A DNA stretch of 52,741 nucleotides from Mogibacterium sp. (GCA_017433975.1 JAFRGD010000010.1:1-52741), one strand, 5' to 3'. Positions 7,453 through 17,100 are shown, counted from the stretch's first letter. Translations and numbers: made by a program. Notes: a model not told the origin generated them from the sequence alone.

Positions 7453-8335
7453 ACTCGGTTACAACATCCGCCAGGCCTTTGCCCAGATTTGGCGCAACAA
7501 AGCGATGAGCTTCACCGCGGTTCTCGCCATCACGGCGATGATGCTGGTCCTCGGCATCTTCTTCGTCGCGTTCGTCAACGTGGACCTCTTCGCCAACGTG
7601 ATCCAGCAGGATTACAACGTGGTTGAGGTGTATCTGGACGACAGCGTCGCAGAGGAAGACCTCCCGGAGGTCGAGCAGGCGCTGACCGACATCGGCGGCG
7701 TCGAACGCCTCGAGTACCGTAGCAAGGAAGACGCGCTCGAGATCATGAAGAACCGCTGGGGCGAAAACGGCTACCTCCTCGACAACCTCGAGACCAACCC
7801 GCTGCCGAATTCTTACCTCGTTTACGTCACGGAGAAGAGCGACGCGGACCGCCTTTCGGTCGAAGCGCGGGACATCCCGGGCGTGACGGACGTGACCTAT
7901 TATCAGGACACAGTCGATAAACTCTCCAAGATCACGCACTTCATCCAGATTGGTTCGGTCGTCGTCATGGCGTTCCTGGTCATCGTCTCGGTCATCGTCG
8001 TCGCCAACACGATCAAACTGACGGTGTTCAACCGTTCCAAGGAAATCGGAATCATGAAATACCTCGGTGCGACGGACTGGTTCGTCCGCTCACCGTTCAT
8101 CGTCGAGGGCATCATCATCGGCGCGCTCGCTGCGGGCATCTCCGCGGGATTGATGTACCTCTTATATTCCAAACTGACCGATGTGATCGGGCCGGACATC
8201 CTGCGGGTACTGTCCGTACCGGTGGTCCCGGTCAATTACATGATCTACAATCTGCTGATCATCTTCATGGCGCTCGGCGTCGGGATCGGCACCTGCGGCA
8301 GTATCGTTTCCATCCGCAGATTCCTTGATAAATAG
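7442..8335 (+). CDS. ftsX: Cell-division membrane protein FtsX
   Basis: A 297-residue inner-membrane protein with the FtsX topology: a first membrane segment (about 22-45), an extracellular domain of about 130 residues, then three membrane segments from about residue 175. The permease-like motif NTIKLTVFNRSKEIGIMKYL follows the second segment and is diagnostic of the FtsX/MacB permease fold. FtsX recruits and activates a periplasmic or extracellular hydrolase through its loop, here probably the coiled-coil M23 protein encoded nine bases downstream. The overlap with ftsE suggests strict co-expression. Confidence 0.95.
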   Translation: MFSRLGYNIRQAFAQIWRNKAMSFTAVLAITAMMLVLGIFFVAFVNVDLFANVIQQDYNVVEVYLDDSVAEEDLPEVEQALTDIGGVERLEYRSKEDALEIMKNRWGENGYLLDNLETNPLPNSYLVYVTEKSDADRLSVEARDIPGVTDVTYYQDTVDKLSKITHFIQIGSVVVMAFLVIVSVIVVANTIKLTVFNRSKEIGIMKYLGATDWFVRSPFIVEGIIIGALAAGISAGLMYLLYSKLTDVIGPDILRVLSVPVVPVNYMIYNLLIIFMALGVGIGTCGSIVSIRRFLDK

Positions 8336-8344
8336 AGGTGCGGA

Positions 8345-9649
8345 ATGGCTGACTTCAGAGCAAAATACAAAACATCTTTCATGAGAATACTCTCCCTTGC
8401 GCTGGCGTTGGCGCTCGCCGCGTCCATGGCGCTCGCTTCGGCTGCATCCGTGTTTGCGGTCTCCGAGGAGGAAATCGAGGAAACCAAGAAGAAAAGCGAA
8501 GAGGCACAGGCCGAGGCTGACGCTGCCGGCGAAAAGGCAGAGGAGTTCATGCAGAAGGTCGAAGAGGCCGAGGCCGAGATCGACGCGATTCAGGTCCGGA
8601 TCGACGAGGTACAGGTCCGAATCGACGCGGCGCAGGCCCGGGTCGACGAAGCACAGGCACGGATTGAAAAGACAGAGAAGCGCCTCCGGAAGAAAGAAAA
8701 AGAAGTCGAAGAACAGACCCAGGCGCTCAACGACCGGCTGTCCGCCATGTATAAGACCGGGTCGGTGGGCTTCATCGACGTGCTGCTCAGTTCCAACAAT
8801 GTGACCGAGCTCATCACCAACATGAGCATGGTTCACATGATTCTCGCCAACGACAAAGAGCTGCTTCAGAAGCTCCGCGAGGACTACGCGGAGATCCAGC
8901 GGCTCAAGAAGCAACAGGAGGAGGAGAAGGCGGAGCTCGAGAAGGAACAGGCTGTGCTCGAGTCGGAGCAGGCCGCGCTCGAATCGGAGCAGGCCGCCCT
9001 CGAGTCCAAGCGCGCCGAGTACGCTGACCTTGCGGACGAATATAACCGCAAGATGGAGGAGATGGCCGCCGAGGCCGACCGGCTCGCCGCCGAAGCGCAG
9101 GCCAAGCAGGAAGAGTACGAGGCGGAGATCCGCCGGCAGAGAGAAGAAGCCGCGCGCAAGGCCGCGGAGGAAGCGGCCGCGAAAGAAGGCAGAGAAGTGA
9201 CGGAGGATGATATTAAGGACGCGATGCTTCACGTATCGTCCTCGGGCTACATCTGGCCGGTTTCATCGACTTTGATTACGCAATACTTTGGATATAATAA
9301 ATGGGCTGCGACGCACTATTCGACCGGCCGCCACAGCGGCACGGACATCGGCGGCATGAAGGTCGGGACCCCGATCTACGCGCCGTGCGACGGAATCATT
9401 ACGAGCGTCGCCTATGCACGATACGGACTGGGCTATTACGTCGCGCTGGCGGACGGCGAGCACTTCGTGTTCTTCTTCGGACACATGTGCCAGTGGCCGA
9501 GCGTCAAAGAAGGACAGTACGTCCAGCAGGGAGACCTCCTCGGCTACGTCGGCTCGACCGGGTACTCGACGGGGCCGCACCTCCACTACGAGCTCCGGAT
9601 CGACGGCGTCCGCTCCGACGTGCTTCAGCTCTATCCGGGCATGTTCTGA
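8345..9649 (+). CDS. Coiled-coil M23 peptidase, EnvC/PcsB-like FtsEX partner
   Basis: 434 residues. There is a signal peptide (hydrophobic stretch to about residue 36, SVFAVSEEE), then a long coiled coil (about 38-290) rich in Glu, Gln and Ala, and a C-terminal LytM/M23 domain. The coil carries a seven-residue repeat (VRIDEVQ, VRIDAAQ, ARVDEAQ) and a threefold EQAALES-like repeat. The M23 zinc residues are visible: H and D in RHSGTDIGG, and H in HLHYELRIDG. So, unlike degenerate EnvC proteins that only activate amidases, this one may itself cut peptidoglycan cross-links. A coiled-coil arm binding FtsX and a hydrolase domain released by FtsE ATP use is the known model for PcsB and RipC/EnvC families. 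Confidence 0.9.
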   Translation: MADFRAKYKTSFMRILSLALALALAASMALASAASVFAVSEEEIEETKKKSEEAQAEADAAGEKAEEFMQKVEEAEAEIDAIQVRIDEVQVRIDAAQARVDEAQARIEKTEKRLRKKEKEVEEQTQALNDRLSAMYKTGSVGFIDVLLSSNNVTELITNMSMVHMILANDKELLQKLREDYAEIQRLKKQQEEEKAELEKEQAVLESEQAALESEQAALESKRAEYADLADEYNRKMEEMAAEADRLAAEAQAKQEEYEAEIRRQREEAARKAAEEAAAKEGREVTEDDIKDAMLHVSSSGYIWPVSSTLITQYFGYNKWAATHYSTGRHSGTDIGGMKVGTPIYAPCDGIITSVAYARYGLGYYVALADGEHFVFFFGHMCQWPSVKEGQYVQQGDLLGYVGSTGYSTGPHLHYELRIDGVRSDVLQLYPGMF

Positions 9650-9653
9650 TACC

Positions 9654-11297
9654 ATGGAAACCATCCGACCGATCGTAAGACAGATTCTAGCAGCAAGAGG
9701 CATCGGCCCGGACGCGCTGGAGGAATTCCTCTCGTCCCGGCCGCAGCTCACCCACGATCCATTTCTGCTCACGGACATGCGGGCAGGGGTGGATTTGTTG
9801 TTCGCGGAGATCGACGCGGGGAGCCGGATCGTCATCTATGGGGACTACGACGCGGACGGCGTCACGGCGACAACGCTGATGATGCGCGCGCTGCGGCACT
9901 ACACGGATAACATTACTTACTACATCCCGTCCCGGCTCGACGAAGGGTACGGGCTGCACAACGACGCCATCGACCGCATCCAGGCGGACGGGGGCGAGCT
10001 GATCATCACCGTAGACTGCGGAGCGGTCTCGCAGGAAGAGACCCGCTACGCGCACGCGCTGGGCGTCCGGACGATCGTGACCGACCACCACAACGTCGGT
10101 GACCGGATGGCGGAGGGCATAGTCATCGACCCGCGCCGCGAAGGCGACGCGTATCCGTGCAAGGGCCTCGCCGGGGTCGGGGTCGCGTTCAAGTTCATCC
10201 AGGCGGCTTCGACCGTGAGACCGCTGCCAAAGAGCCTGCTCAATTCGCTGCTCGAACTGGTTGCCATCGGAACGGTCGCGGACGTCATGCCGCTGACGGA
10301 CGAGAACCGGACGCTCGTCAAATACGGCCTCCGGAACATGCGGCTCGGGTGCTATCACAAGAGCCTGGCCCGGCTGATCGAGCTCTCCGGGTACAAAGCC
10401 GACGACATGAAGGCGCGGAGCATTTCGTTTGGAATCGCGCCGCGGATCAACTCCGCCGGCCGGATCGGGGACGCGTCGCTCGGCGTCCGGCTGCTGCTCG
10501 CAGAGGACCCGAACGAGATTGAGAGGTACTGTACCGCGCTCCTCGACTTAAACCGGCAGCGCAGGGCGCTTCTCGACGAGGCGTACGGGGTCTGCCGGGA
10601 CCTCGCGGCGGCTGCGGCTGCAGAGGGAGACTTCCTCGTTCTCGAGACGGAAGGCCTGCACGACGGGGTGCTCGGCATCGTCGCGGGCAAGATCAAAGAC
10701 GAATTCGAACGACCGTGCGTGATCATTTCGCATCACGACTGCGAGTGCAAGGGGACCGGGCGGTCGGTGCCGCAGGTCGACCTCTTTTCGATGCTGGATC
10801 GGCACCGGGAGGCGTTTACGCGCTTCGGCGGGCACAGCGCCGCCTGCGGCTTTACCATGCAGAGTGCCGGCGTGGCGGACCTCCGGGCCGCGCTCAACCG
10901 GGAGCTCGCGGACCTCGCGGAGGGGGATCCACACTTCTTCGACGTCCCGGTGACCTATGACGCGGTCATTTCGCCGGAGGACGTTGACGTCGCACTGATC
11001 GACCAGCTCGAACTCCTCGAGCCGTGCGGACAGGGGAACGAAGCACCGGAGATCGCTTTCACGGATGTGACCATCGACGACTGGCGGTACCTCAAGGATG
11101 GTTCGGAAATGGCCAAGTTTCGCGTGAACGGCTTCGAGTGCGTGCGGTTCGGCGCGGCGCACAATTACTATGATTACTACCGGAACGGAGACCGGGTGAC
11201 GGTCGTCGGGACGCTCGGCAAGAACTGCTGGAACGGCAGATGCGTTCCGCAGATGCGGGTCAGCGGCGTTTATCCGGCGGACGAGGTGAATATATGA
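9654..11297 (+). CDS. recJ: RecJ-like single-strand DNA exonuclease (DHH/DHHA1)
   Basis: 547 residues from ATG 9654, four bases after the M23 gene stop; a longer frame reaching back to 9414 would overlap that gene and is rejected. The DHH phosphoesterase motifs are IYGDYDADGVTAT (I), TVDCG (II), TDHHNV (III, the family signature) and a later GLAGVGVAFK. The DHHA1 part carries RFGGHSAACGF, the substrate-binding GGH. C-terminal sequence ending in MRVSGVYPADEVNI fits the RecJ OB domain. RecJ degrades 5'-ended single strands in repair with manganese. Here it sits inside a division/wall cluster, and its TGA overlaps the next ATG (ATGA). Confidence 0.9.
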   Translation: METIRPIVRQILAARGIGPDALEEFLSSRPQLTHDPFLLTDMRAGVDLLFAEIDAGSRIVIYGDYDADGVTATTLMMRALRHYTDNITYYIPSRLDEGYGLHNDAIDRIQADGGELIITVDCGAVSQEETRYAHALGVRTIVTDHHNVGDRMAEGIVIDPRREGDAYPCKGLAGVGVAFKFIQAASTVRPLPKSLLNSLLELVAIGTVADVMPLTDENRTLVKYGLRNMRLGCYHKSLARLIELSGYKADDMKARSISFGIAPRINSAGRIGDASLGVRLLLAEDPNEIERYCTALLDLNRQRRALLDEAYGVCRDLAAAAAAEGDFLVLETEGLHDGVLGIVAGKIKDEFERPCVIISHHDCECKGTGRSVPQVDLFSMLDRHREAFTRFGGHSAACGFTMQSAGVADLRAALNRELADLAEGDPHFFDVPVTYDAVISPEDVDVALIDQLELLEPCGQGNEAPEIAFTDVTIDDWRYLKDGSEMAKFRVNGFECVRFGAAHNYYDYYRNGDRVTVVGTLGKNCWNGRCVPQMRVSGVYPADEVNI

Positions 11298-12535
11298 ACG
11301 AAATGAACGAAAATAATCTTGAAAACCGCCTTGAGCAGAGCAATCCGGAGCAAGGCAAAGCGATGTCAATGACGCGCGGCGCCTTCGCTAGAATTCTTAT
11401 TCTGGTGTTCCTGCTCGGGACCGCTGCGGCGGCCACGTTCTTCATCCTGTACTTCAACGTGCTCGGGAAGGGCAACCGGATCAGCGACACCGACCTCGCC
11501 TATTATCAGGAGCTGGACGCGCAGTTCGGCAAGTATTATACGATCGAAAAAACCATCCGCGACCACTCCCTGTACGACGTTGATGACTCGAATCTGGACG
11601 TGGAGCTCGCGGAGGCGGTGCTCGGGATCGTCGCAGATGACAACTACGCGCTTTATTATACGCAGGAGGAGTACGAGGCGTTTGAGCGGAAGTACCTCGA
11701 CTCCTACACAGGCATCGGAATCGCTGCGACGCTGGACGAAGAAGACCGCGTGATCGTCGGACGGGTCATCGAAGGCGGCCCGGCGGACGAAGCGGGCCTC
11801 CGCGCCGGTGACATCATTGTGACGGTGGACGGTGTGGCGCCGACGGACCTGAACGACGCTTCCAACCGCCTGCGCGGGGAGGCCGGGACCAAGGTCGAGG
11901 TCCTCATCGACCGGGGCGGCGACGAGCTGACGTTCACGATCTACCGCATGGAGGTCGAGGACAAGAGTGTTTCATCCAAAAAGATGTTCCCGGACGACAA
12001 GATCGCGTACATCAATATCGCATCGTTCCGCTCGGGAACCGCGGACGAGTTCGAAATCGCCGTCAAGAGCCTCAAGAGCAGCGGCTACGATAAATTCATC
12101 ATCGACCTCCGGGGGAACGCCGGCGGCATGACCAACGAAGCGATCGACCTTGCGGACCTGCTGCTGCCGGCCTGCAAGATTACGTCGGTGCGGAACAAAA
12201 AAGGCCATGAGGACATCTCTAACTCGGACAGCGAGACGCTCGGGATATCGTATGTCATCGTCGTGGACGGGGACTCCGCCAGCGCGAGCGAGCTCTTTGC
12301 CGGCGCGATCCGGGACAACCACGGCGGCAAGATCATCGGAAGCCGGACTTATGGCAAGGGCGTTGTCCAGACGTTGTATAAACTGCAGGACGGCTCTGTA
12401 ATCAAGATTACGACGGACGAGTACCTGCTGCCGAGCGGCGACAGCATCAACGGCGTCGGAATCGAGCCGGACATCGAGGTCGGCGAGGGTGAGGACGCGC
12501 TCGCGGTCGCGCGGGACGTTCTGCTCGGGGAGTGA
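11294..12535 (+). CDS. S41 C-terminal processing peptidase with PDZ domain (CtpA/CtpB-like)
   Basis: 413 residues. A 35-residue cytoplasmic tail and one membrane segment (about 37-58) anchor it with the catalytic part outside. A PDZ domain follows (GIGIAATLDEEDRVIV, EAGLRAGDIIVTVDG), then the tail-specific protease domain. The catalytic Ser is in GDSASASELFAG and the Lys in SRTYGKGVVQ, the Ser/Lys dyad of the family. ATG 11294 overlaps the recJ stop and has GAGGTGAA upstream. In Firmicutes such proteases often sit beside ftsEX and an M23 gene; here recJ is between them. Likely roles are processing of wall hydrolases or signalling proteins. Confidence 0.92.
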   Translation: MNEMNENNLENRLEQSNPEQGKAMSMTRGAFARILILVFLLGTAAAATFFILYFNVLGKGNRISDTDLAYYQELDAQFGKYYTIEKTIRDHSLYDVDDSNLDVELAEAVLGIVADDNYALYYTQEEYEAFERKYLDSYTGIGIAATLDEEDRVIVGRVIEGGPADEAGLRAGDIIVTVDGVAPTDLNDASNRLRGEAGTKVEVLIDRGGDELTFTIYRMEVEDKSVSSKKMFPDDKIAYINIASFRSGTADEFEIAVKSLKSSGYDKFIIDLRGNAGGMTNEAIDLADLLLPACKITSVRNKKGHEDISNSDSETLGISYVIVVDGDSASASELFAGAIRDNHGGKIIGSRTYGKGVVQTLYKLQDGSVIKITTDEYLLPSGDSINGVGIEPDIEVGEGEDALAVARDVLLGE

Positions 12536-12536
12536 T

Positions 12537-13112
12537 ATGGCGCTTACCATATACTATACTGACAACTTTTCCGGCCGCCGGGAGGCGAGCCGGCCGCTGC
12601 TCTGCAAAGCGGTTTCGCTCTACACCGGCGCTGCCGTTACGCCGGAGGACGTCCGCACCGCGCCGGGCGGCAAGCCGTATATCGAGGGCGGGCCGCACTT
12701 TTCGGTCACGCACAGCGAGCGATACTGGGCGGTCCTCTTCGCGGACGTGCCCTGCGGGATCGACGTGCAGGTGCCGCGCACTACCGTGAATGTCAGGATC
12801 ATAGCGCGGCGGGTCTTCTCGGAGCGCGAGACGAACCTCGTTACGCAGCTTGGGCAGGATGCCTTTTATCAAATCTGGACCCGGCGGGAGGCGCTGGTCA
12901 AGAGCGCGGGGCGGAGCGTCTTTGCGGAAGACGTCCCGGAGCTGCTGCTTCCACCCGGGGAGGAAGTAATCAAAGTGAATTACCAAGGCGCACCGCGGGC
13001 GGTGATGGACCTGGACGTGCCGTCCGGGCTCTTCGCGGCGGTCGCCTGGACAGTGGACGAGGGATGGATCGCAGCGAGAGAAGTGCCTACGATGAGGCGG
13101 TTTACTATCTGA
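12537..13112 (+). CDS. 4'-phosphopantetheinyl transferase, Sfp-like
   Basis: A 191-residue protein that would move phosphopantetheine from CoA to a carrier-protein serine. Family marks are GGKPYI, the FSVTHSERYWAV strand, the Mg-binding GIDVQ (usually GIDVE, here Gln replaces Glu) and FYQIWTRREALVK, equivalent to the WxxKEA motif (here WTRREA). ATG 12537 is one base after the protease stop. No polyketide or peptide synthase is in the window, so the carrier may be an acyl-carrier protein elsewhere. The 3' end overlaps recX by 49 bases. The two changed residues could alter activity. Confidence 0.8.
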   Translation: MALTIYYTDNFSGRREASRPLLCKAVSLYTGAAVTPEDVRTAPGGKPYIEGGPHFSVTHSERYWAVLFADVPCGIDVQVPRTTVNVRIIARRVFSERETNLVTQLGQDAFYQIWTRREALVKSAGRSVFAEDVPELLLPPGEEVIKVNYQGAPRAVMDLDVPSGLFAAVAWTVDEGWIAAREVPTMRRFTI

Positions 13113-13570
13113 CGCGCAGGCTGCGCACGGTCGCGGAGATGCGGGCGCACCTGAGGGACAAAGGATACGCAAAAGAAGAGATCGGGTACGTCATCGACGA
13201 ACTCGTCTCCGCGGGGTATCTGGACGACTACGCGTACGCGACGCTTTACTTGGAACGCGGGTACGGTAAGAAACGCGGCGCGCGGCGCCTCCGGCAGGAA
13301 CTCGCGGACCGCGGCGTCCCGGCGGACACGATCGAGACCGCGCTGCGGGACTACGAAGACGCGAACGGGATCGACGAGTTCACGCGGGCGCTCGACGTGG
13401 CGCGGCTCGCCGCGCAGGACATGCGGGAACTCGGCGACCGCGAGCAGGCAAAGATTGCGCGAAAACTGAGCGGACTCGGATATTCGAACAGAGACATATA
13501 TAAGGTGCTTGCGGCGCTCCGCGCCGAGGCAGCCGAGAGGAAATTGGATGAAGATTTTTACGATAGCTGA
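13064..13570 (+). CDS. recX: RecX-like recombination regulator
   Basis: 168 residues, all-helical with three-helix repeats. Typical segments are LTRRLRTVAEMRAHLRDKGY (start of repeat 1), IDELVSAGYLDDYAYA and KIARKLSGLGYSNRDIYKVL. RecX binds RecA filaments and limits or modulates recombination. It begins inside the 3' end of the Sfp gene (49-base overlap) and ends inside the start of the next gene, so it is translated from a packed operon. recA is not in the window; the only recombination neighbour is the RecJ-like gene 1.8 kb upstream. Confidence 0.85.
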   Translation: MDRSERSAYDEAVYYLTRRLRTVAEMRAHLRDKGYAKEEIGYVIDELVSAGYLDDYAYATLYLERGYGKKRGARRLRQELADRGVPADTIETALRDYEDANGIDEFTRALDVARLAAQDMRELGDREQAKIARKLSGLGYSNRDIYKVLAALRAEAAERKLDEDFYDS

Positions 13571-14264
13571 TCTGCACCTGGCGCTGGACGCGCGGGTCAA
13601 TAAGCCGATGGACATGTTCGGCGCGGGCTGGGAGGACCATGCGGACCGCGTCCGGGAGAACTGGGACGCGGTGGTAGGCGACAACGACGTCGTGCTCGTG
13701 CCGGGGGACATTTCGTGGGCGATGCGGCTGGACGAGGCCATGGAGGACCTCGAATGGATCCACCGCCGCAAGGGCCGCAAACTCCTCCTCAAGGGAAACC
13801 ACGATGTGTGGTGGACCGGCGTGACGCGGCTGAACGAGCTTTACGGCGACATGCATTTCATACAAAACGACAGTGTGTATATCGAGGAGCTCGACTGCGC
13901 GATCGCGGGAACGCGCGGCTGGCCGACGCCGGGCAGCGAAGAATACACGGAGCACGATGAGAAGATCTACCGGCGCGAGGTGATGCGGCTCGAGAACAGC
14001 CTCAAGAGCGCGGCCCAATACAACGCGGGCCGGCTGATCGTCATGATGCACTATCCGCCGGCGGACAGCCGGACGCGGCAGTCCGCTTTTACGGATCTGC
14101 TGGAGGCCTATCGTGTGGACATCTGCGTTTACGGGCACCTGCACGGGCAGATCGCCTACGGCAGGGGCATCAAAGGCCGGTGGGGCGGCGTGGAATACAT
14201 GCTGACGTCGCTCGACTATCTCGGGGCGCAGCCAAAGCTGATTTTGGACGGCGACAGACAGTAA
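13548..14264 (+). CDS. Calcineurin-like metallophosphoesterase
   Basis: A 238-residue phosphoesterase with all five metal motifs: DLHLA, GDISW, GNHDVWW, the MMHYPP histidine and YGHLHG. ATG 13548 follows GAGAGG at about seven bases and overlaps recX by 23 bases. The W-rich GNHDVWW and the GTRGWPTPGSEEY segment are usual in a clostridial family annotated only as metallophosphoesterase. The substrate (a phosphomono- or diester) is unknown. It closes the overlapping series started by ftsE. Confidence 0.88.
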   Translation: MKIFTIADLHLALDARVNKPMDMFGAGWEDHADRVRENWDAVVGDNDVVLVPGDISWAMRLDEAMEDLEWIHRRKGRKLLLKGNHDVWWTGVTRLNELYGDMHFIQNDSVYIEELDCAIAGTRGWPTPGSEEYTEHDEKIYRREVMRLENSLKSAAQYNAGRLIVMMHYPPADSRTRQSAFTDLLEAYRVDICVYGHLHGQIAYGRGIKGRWGGVEYMLTSLDYLGAQPKLILDGDRQ

Positions 14265-14319
14265 CCCATTTGGGAAGAGATATTTTTTGGCGGAGTTTTT
14301 TACCAATGGAGGCGGCACG

Positions 14320-15627
14320 ATGGACATGATCGAAATCATTGCAAAAAAGAGAGACGGACATGAACTGACCGGCGAGCAGATCCGGTATTTTGTCCGCGGC
14401 TTTACAGACGGATCGATTCCGGATTACCAGGCGTCAGCGCTGCTGATGGCAATCTACCTCAACGGTCTGACCGACGAGGAGACGTATTGCCTGAGCGACG
14501 AGATGCTGCATAGCGGCGAACTGATGGACCTCAGCGGCATCGAAGGTCAGAAAGTGGACAAGCACTCCACCGGCGGCGTCGGGGACAAAATCACCCTGAT
14601 TACCGGACCGATCGCCGCAGCGTGCGGCGTGAAGGTCGCCAAGATGAGTGGCCGCGGCCTGGCCTATACCGGCGGTACGATCGACAAACTCGAGGCGATT
14701 CCGGGCTTCCGTACCAGCCTCACCACCGAAGAGTTCTTCAAGCAGGTCAACGAAATCGGTCTCGCGGTGGTTTCCCAGACATTGGACGTCGCGCCGGCGG
14801 ATAAGAAGATCTACGCTCTTCGCGACGTGACGGCCACGGTCGGCAACCGAAGCCTGATCGCGTCGAGCATCATGAGTAAAAAACTCGCTTCCGGCGCGGA
14901 CGCGATCGTTCTCGACGTCAAGTGCGGGAGCGGCGCGCTTATGAAGACCGAGGAAGAGGCCGCCGACCTTGCGGAGATCATGATGAAGATCGGAAATCAC
15001 GCCGGCAAGCGTATGACGGCGGTCATCAGCGACATGAACCAGCCGCTCGGGAACGCGGTCGGCAATACGCTCGAAGTCATCGAGGCGATTGAAGTGCTGC
15101 GCGGCAGAGGACCGGCAGACATTACGCAGCTCGCAACCGAGCTCGCGGCGCACATGGTTCATGCGGGCGGTGTCGAGCCAACGATCGAGAGCGCTCGCGA
15201 GCGCGCGCGGAACGCATTGGCAGACGGGTCCGCCCTCGAGAAAATGCGTGAAATGATCCGTTATCAGGGCGGCGATGAACGCGTGCTTGAAGATTATTCG
15301 ATCATGCCGGGTTCGACGCTTTCGGTGGACGTTGTCGCACCGCGCGAAGGATATATCGTCGCAATCAATACACAGGCGGTCGGGCAGGCGTCCCAGCACG
15401 CCGGCGCCGGGCGGCTTTCCAAGACCGATGTGCTCGACATGGGAGCCGGAATCCACGTCCATAAGAAAATCGGCGACCACGTATCCGCGGGGGACGTCCT
15501 TATGACGATCGTCGGAAACGACGCAGCCAAGCTGCAGGCCGGTCTCAAATACGGGTTATCCGCTTATGTGATTGGTGACGCGAGTCCGTGGAGCCCTTCA
15601 TTGATCCACCGCATTATGACAAAATAA
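14320..15627 (+). CDS. pdp: Pyrimidine-nucleoside (thymidine) phosphorylase
   Basis: 435 residues, the usual length. It splits uridine, thymidine or deoxyuridine with phosphate to base plus (deoxy)ribose-1-phosphate in salvage. The family signature SGRGLAYTGGTIDKLE begins at about residue 110, and KHSTGGVGDK, the phosphate-binding loop, is at about 80. The C-terminal lobe includes the HAGAGRLSK region. ATG 14320 follows GGAGGC at about six bases; an upstream ATG at 14287 lacks a site. It lies between the repair/division operon and the DD-carboxypeptidase, with no nucleoside transporter beside it. Confidence 0.95.
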   Translation: MDMIEIIAKKRDGHELTGEQIRYFVRGFTDGSIPDYQASALLMAIYLNGLTDEETYCLSDEMLHSGELMDLSGIEGQKVDKHSTGGVGDKITLITGPIAAACGVKVAKMSGRGLAYTGGTIDKLEAIPGFRTSLTTEEFFKQVNEIGLAVVSQTLDVAPADKKIYALRDVTATVGNRSLIASSIMSKKLASGADAIVLDVKCGSGALMKTEEEAADLAEIMMKIGNHAGKRMTAVISDMNQPLGNAVGNTLEVIEAIEVLRGRGPADITQLATELAAHMVHAGGVEPTIESARERARNALADGSALEKMREMIRYQGGDERVLEDYSIMPGSTLSVDVVAPREGYIVAINTQAVGQASQHAGAGRLSKTDVLDMGAGIHVHKKIGDHVSAGDVLMTIVGNDAAKLQAGLKYGLSAYVIGDASPWSPSLIHRIMTK

Positions 15628-15679
15628 AGAACGGCCTTTTGAGACCGGCACGGCCGGACAGAAAGGTAATAGAGAAGAG

Positions 15680-17086
15680 ATGAGACTGACACGAGTACTG
15701 ACACTGATTATCATGACAGTGATGCTGGCCTGCACGACGATGCTGCCGGCTTTCACGGGCGCGGTATACGCGGCGGACAAGCCAAAGCTCGAAGCGACCG
15801 GCGCCGTCTTGTATTGCGAGAATACCGGCCAGTACATTTATGAAAAGAACGCGGACAAGGAATACGACCCGTACAGTATGACCAAGGTTGTGACCGCATA
15901 TCTCGTGTCGCAGAACATCGAAGACTGGGATACGGAGGTCACAATCTCCGAAAAAGCTGCTTCCATCGGCGGCTCGTCGATGGATTTACAGGAGGGCGAG
16001 GTCGTCACGATCGAGCAGCTGATGTACGGAATGATGCTCCTCTCCGGCAACGACGCGGCGTACGCGCTGGGCGAAGCGGTCGGGGGCGACATGGACACGT
16101 TCATCGACATGATGAACGCGCTTGCGATGGAACAGGGGTGCTCACATACGCACTTTACGAACTGCTACGGATGGCAGGGGGACCAGCACTACACAAGCGC
16201 GCGGGACTTTCTCAAACTGAGCCGTCTCGCGATGTCGGACAAGCGGGTCTACAAGGTTATGGCGACCAAGAAGTATAAGATGCCCGCCACCAACAAATCC
16301 GAAGCCCGGACGATGAAGACCCACGTCCCGCTGATCACGGTGGAGGACTCCGGGGTTGTCGCGGGCAAGACCGGTTACTGGGATGACTGGGATTGCAGCG
16401 CGATGGTGCGGTACGACAAGAACGATCTCCGGATGACGATGGTCATCCTCAAGGACACGGACGCGGATCGCAAGGATGACATGCTGAAGCTCCTCAACTA
16501 CGGAACCAAAGAAGTCAAGGGCTACGCCGCGGTCACCGAGGGCGAGGCGTCCAAGACCGTCCGCGTGCGGCACAGCGCGAACATCAAGGCTCCGACGGCC
16601 GCGACCAAGACGGTTTATGCGTACCCTGCGACCGGAAATGAAGAGGACATTACGACCAAGGTGGTCTTTAACGAAAAGGTGGAGGCACCGCTCGCAGCGG
16701 GTGACGAGGTCGGCCGGATCGAGGTCTACGCCAACGGCGAACTCGCAGTCACTTCGCCGATCGCGGTCACGGAGGATGTTGCGACCGGATGGCTGCCGTC
16801 CTACCTGTACATCTCCAACAAGGGAACCGTGGCGATCATCGTGACGGTTCTGTTGATTGCGACGCTGATCTTCATCCGCCGGCGGCTCAGGGCGGCCAGA
16901 CGCCGCAAGAAAGCCCGCCAGATTGCGGAGCGCGAACTTCGCATCGAGCGGCGCGCGGCGGAGCTCCGCGCGCAGATGGCGGCTGAGCAGGCCAAGACCG
17001 CGGAGCGCAAGACGCAGTTCCTGAACCAGCCGTCCAGCCGGAAGGGCGGGGGCAAAGGCGGGGCGCCGAACGCAGGCCAGAAATAA
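15680..17086 (+). CDS. D-alanyl-D-alanine carboxypeptidase (S11, DacF-like)
   Basis: 468 residues. A signal peptide (to about AVYA-A31) exports a penicillin-binding domain with the three active-site motifs SMTK (Ser66, Lys69), SGN (in LLSGNDAAYAL) and KTG (in VVAGKTGYWDD). It trims the terminal D-Ala from peptidoglycan stems and so limits cross-linking. A beta-rich PBP5-type C-terminal domain is followed by a membrane segment (about 379-396, IIVTVLLIATLIFI) and a long, strongly basic, Ala/Arg/Lys-rich cytoplasmic tail of about 70 residues. Most DacA/DacF proteins end in an amphipathic anchor, so a true membrane span plus basic tail is somewhat different. Confidence 0.92.
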   Translation: MRLTRVLTLIIMTVMLACTTMLPAFTGAVYAADKPKLEATGAVLYCENTGQYIYEKNADKEYDPYSMTKVVTAYLVSQNIEDWDTEVTISEKAASIGGSSMDLQEGEVVTIEQLMYGMMLLSGNDAAYALGEAVGGDMDTFIDMMNALAMEQGCSHTHFTNCYGWQGDQHYTSARDFLKLSRLAMSDKRVYKVMATKKYKMPATNKSEARTMKTHVPLITVEDSGVVAGKTGYWDDWDCSAMVRYDKNDLRMTMVILKDTDADRKDDMLKLLNYGTKEVKGYAAVTEGEASKTVRVRHSANIKAPTAATKTVYAYPATGNEEDITTKVVFNEKVEAPLAAGDEVGRIEVYANGELAVTSPIAVTEDVATGWLPSYLYISNKGTVAIIVTVLLIATLIFIRRRLRAARRRKKARQIAERELRIERRAAELRAQMAAEQAKTAERKTQFLNQPSSRKGGGKGGAPNAGQK

Positions 17087-17100
17087 AAACATAATAATAA

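Noticed and set aside
9414..9653. An N-terminal extension of the recJ-like gene
   Set aside because: It would overlap the M23 domain out of frame and lacks sequence like RecJ; ATG 9654 fits the family start.
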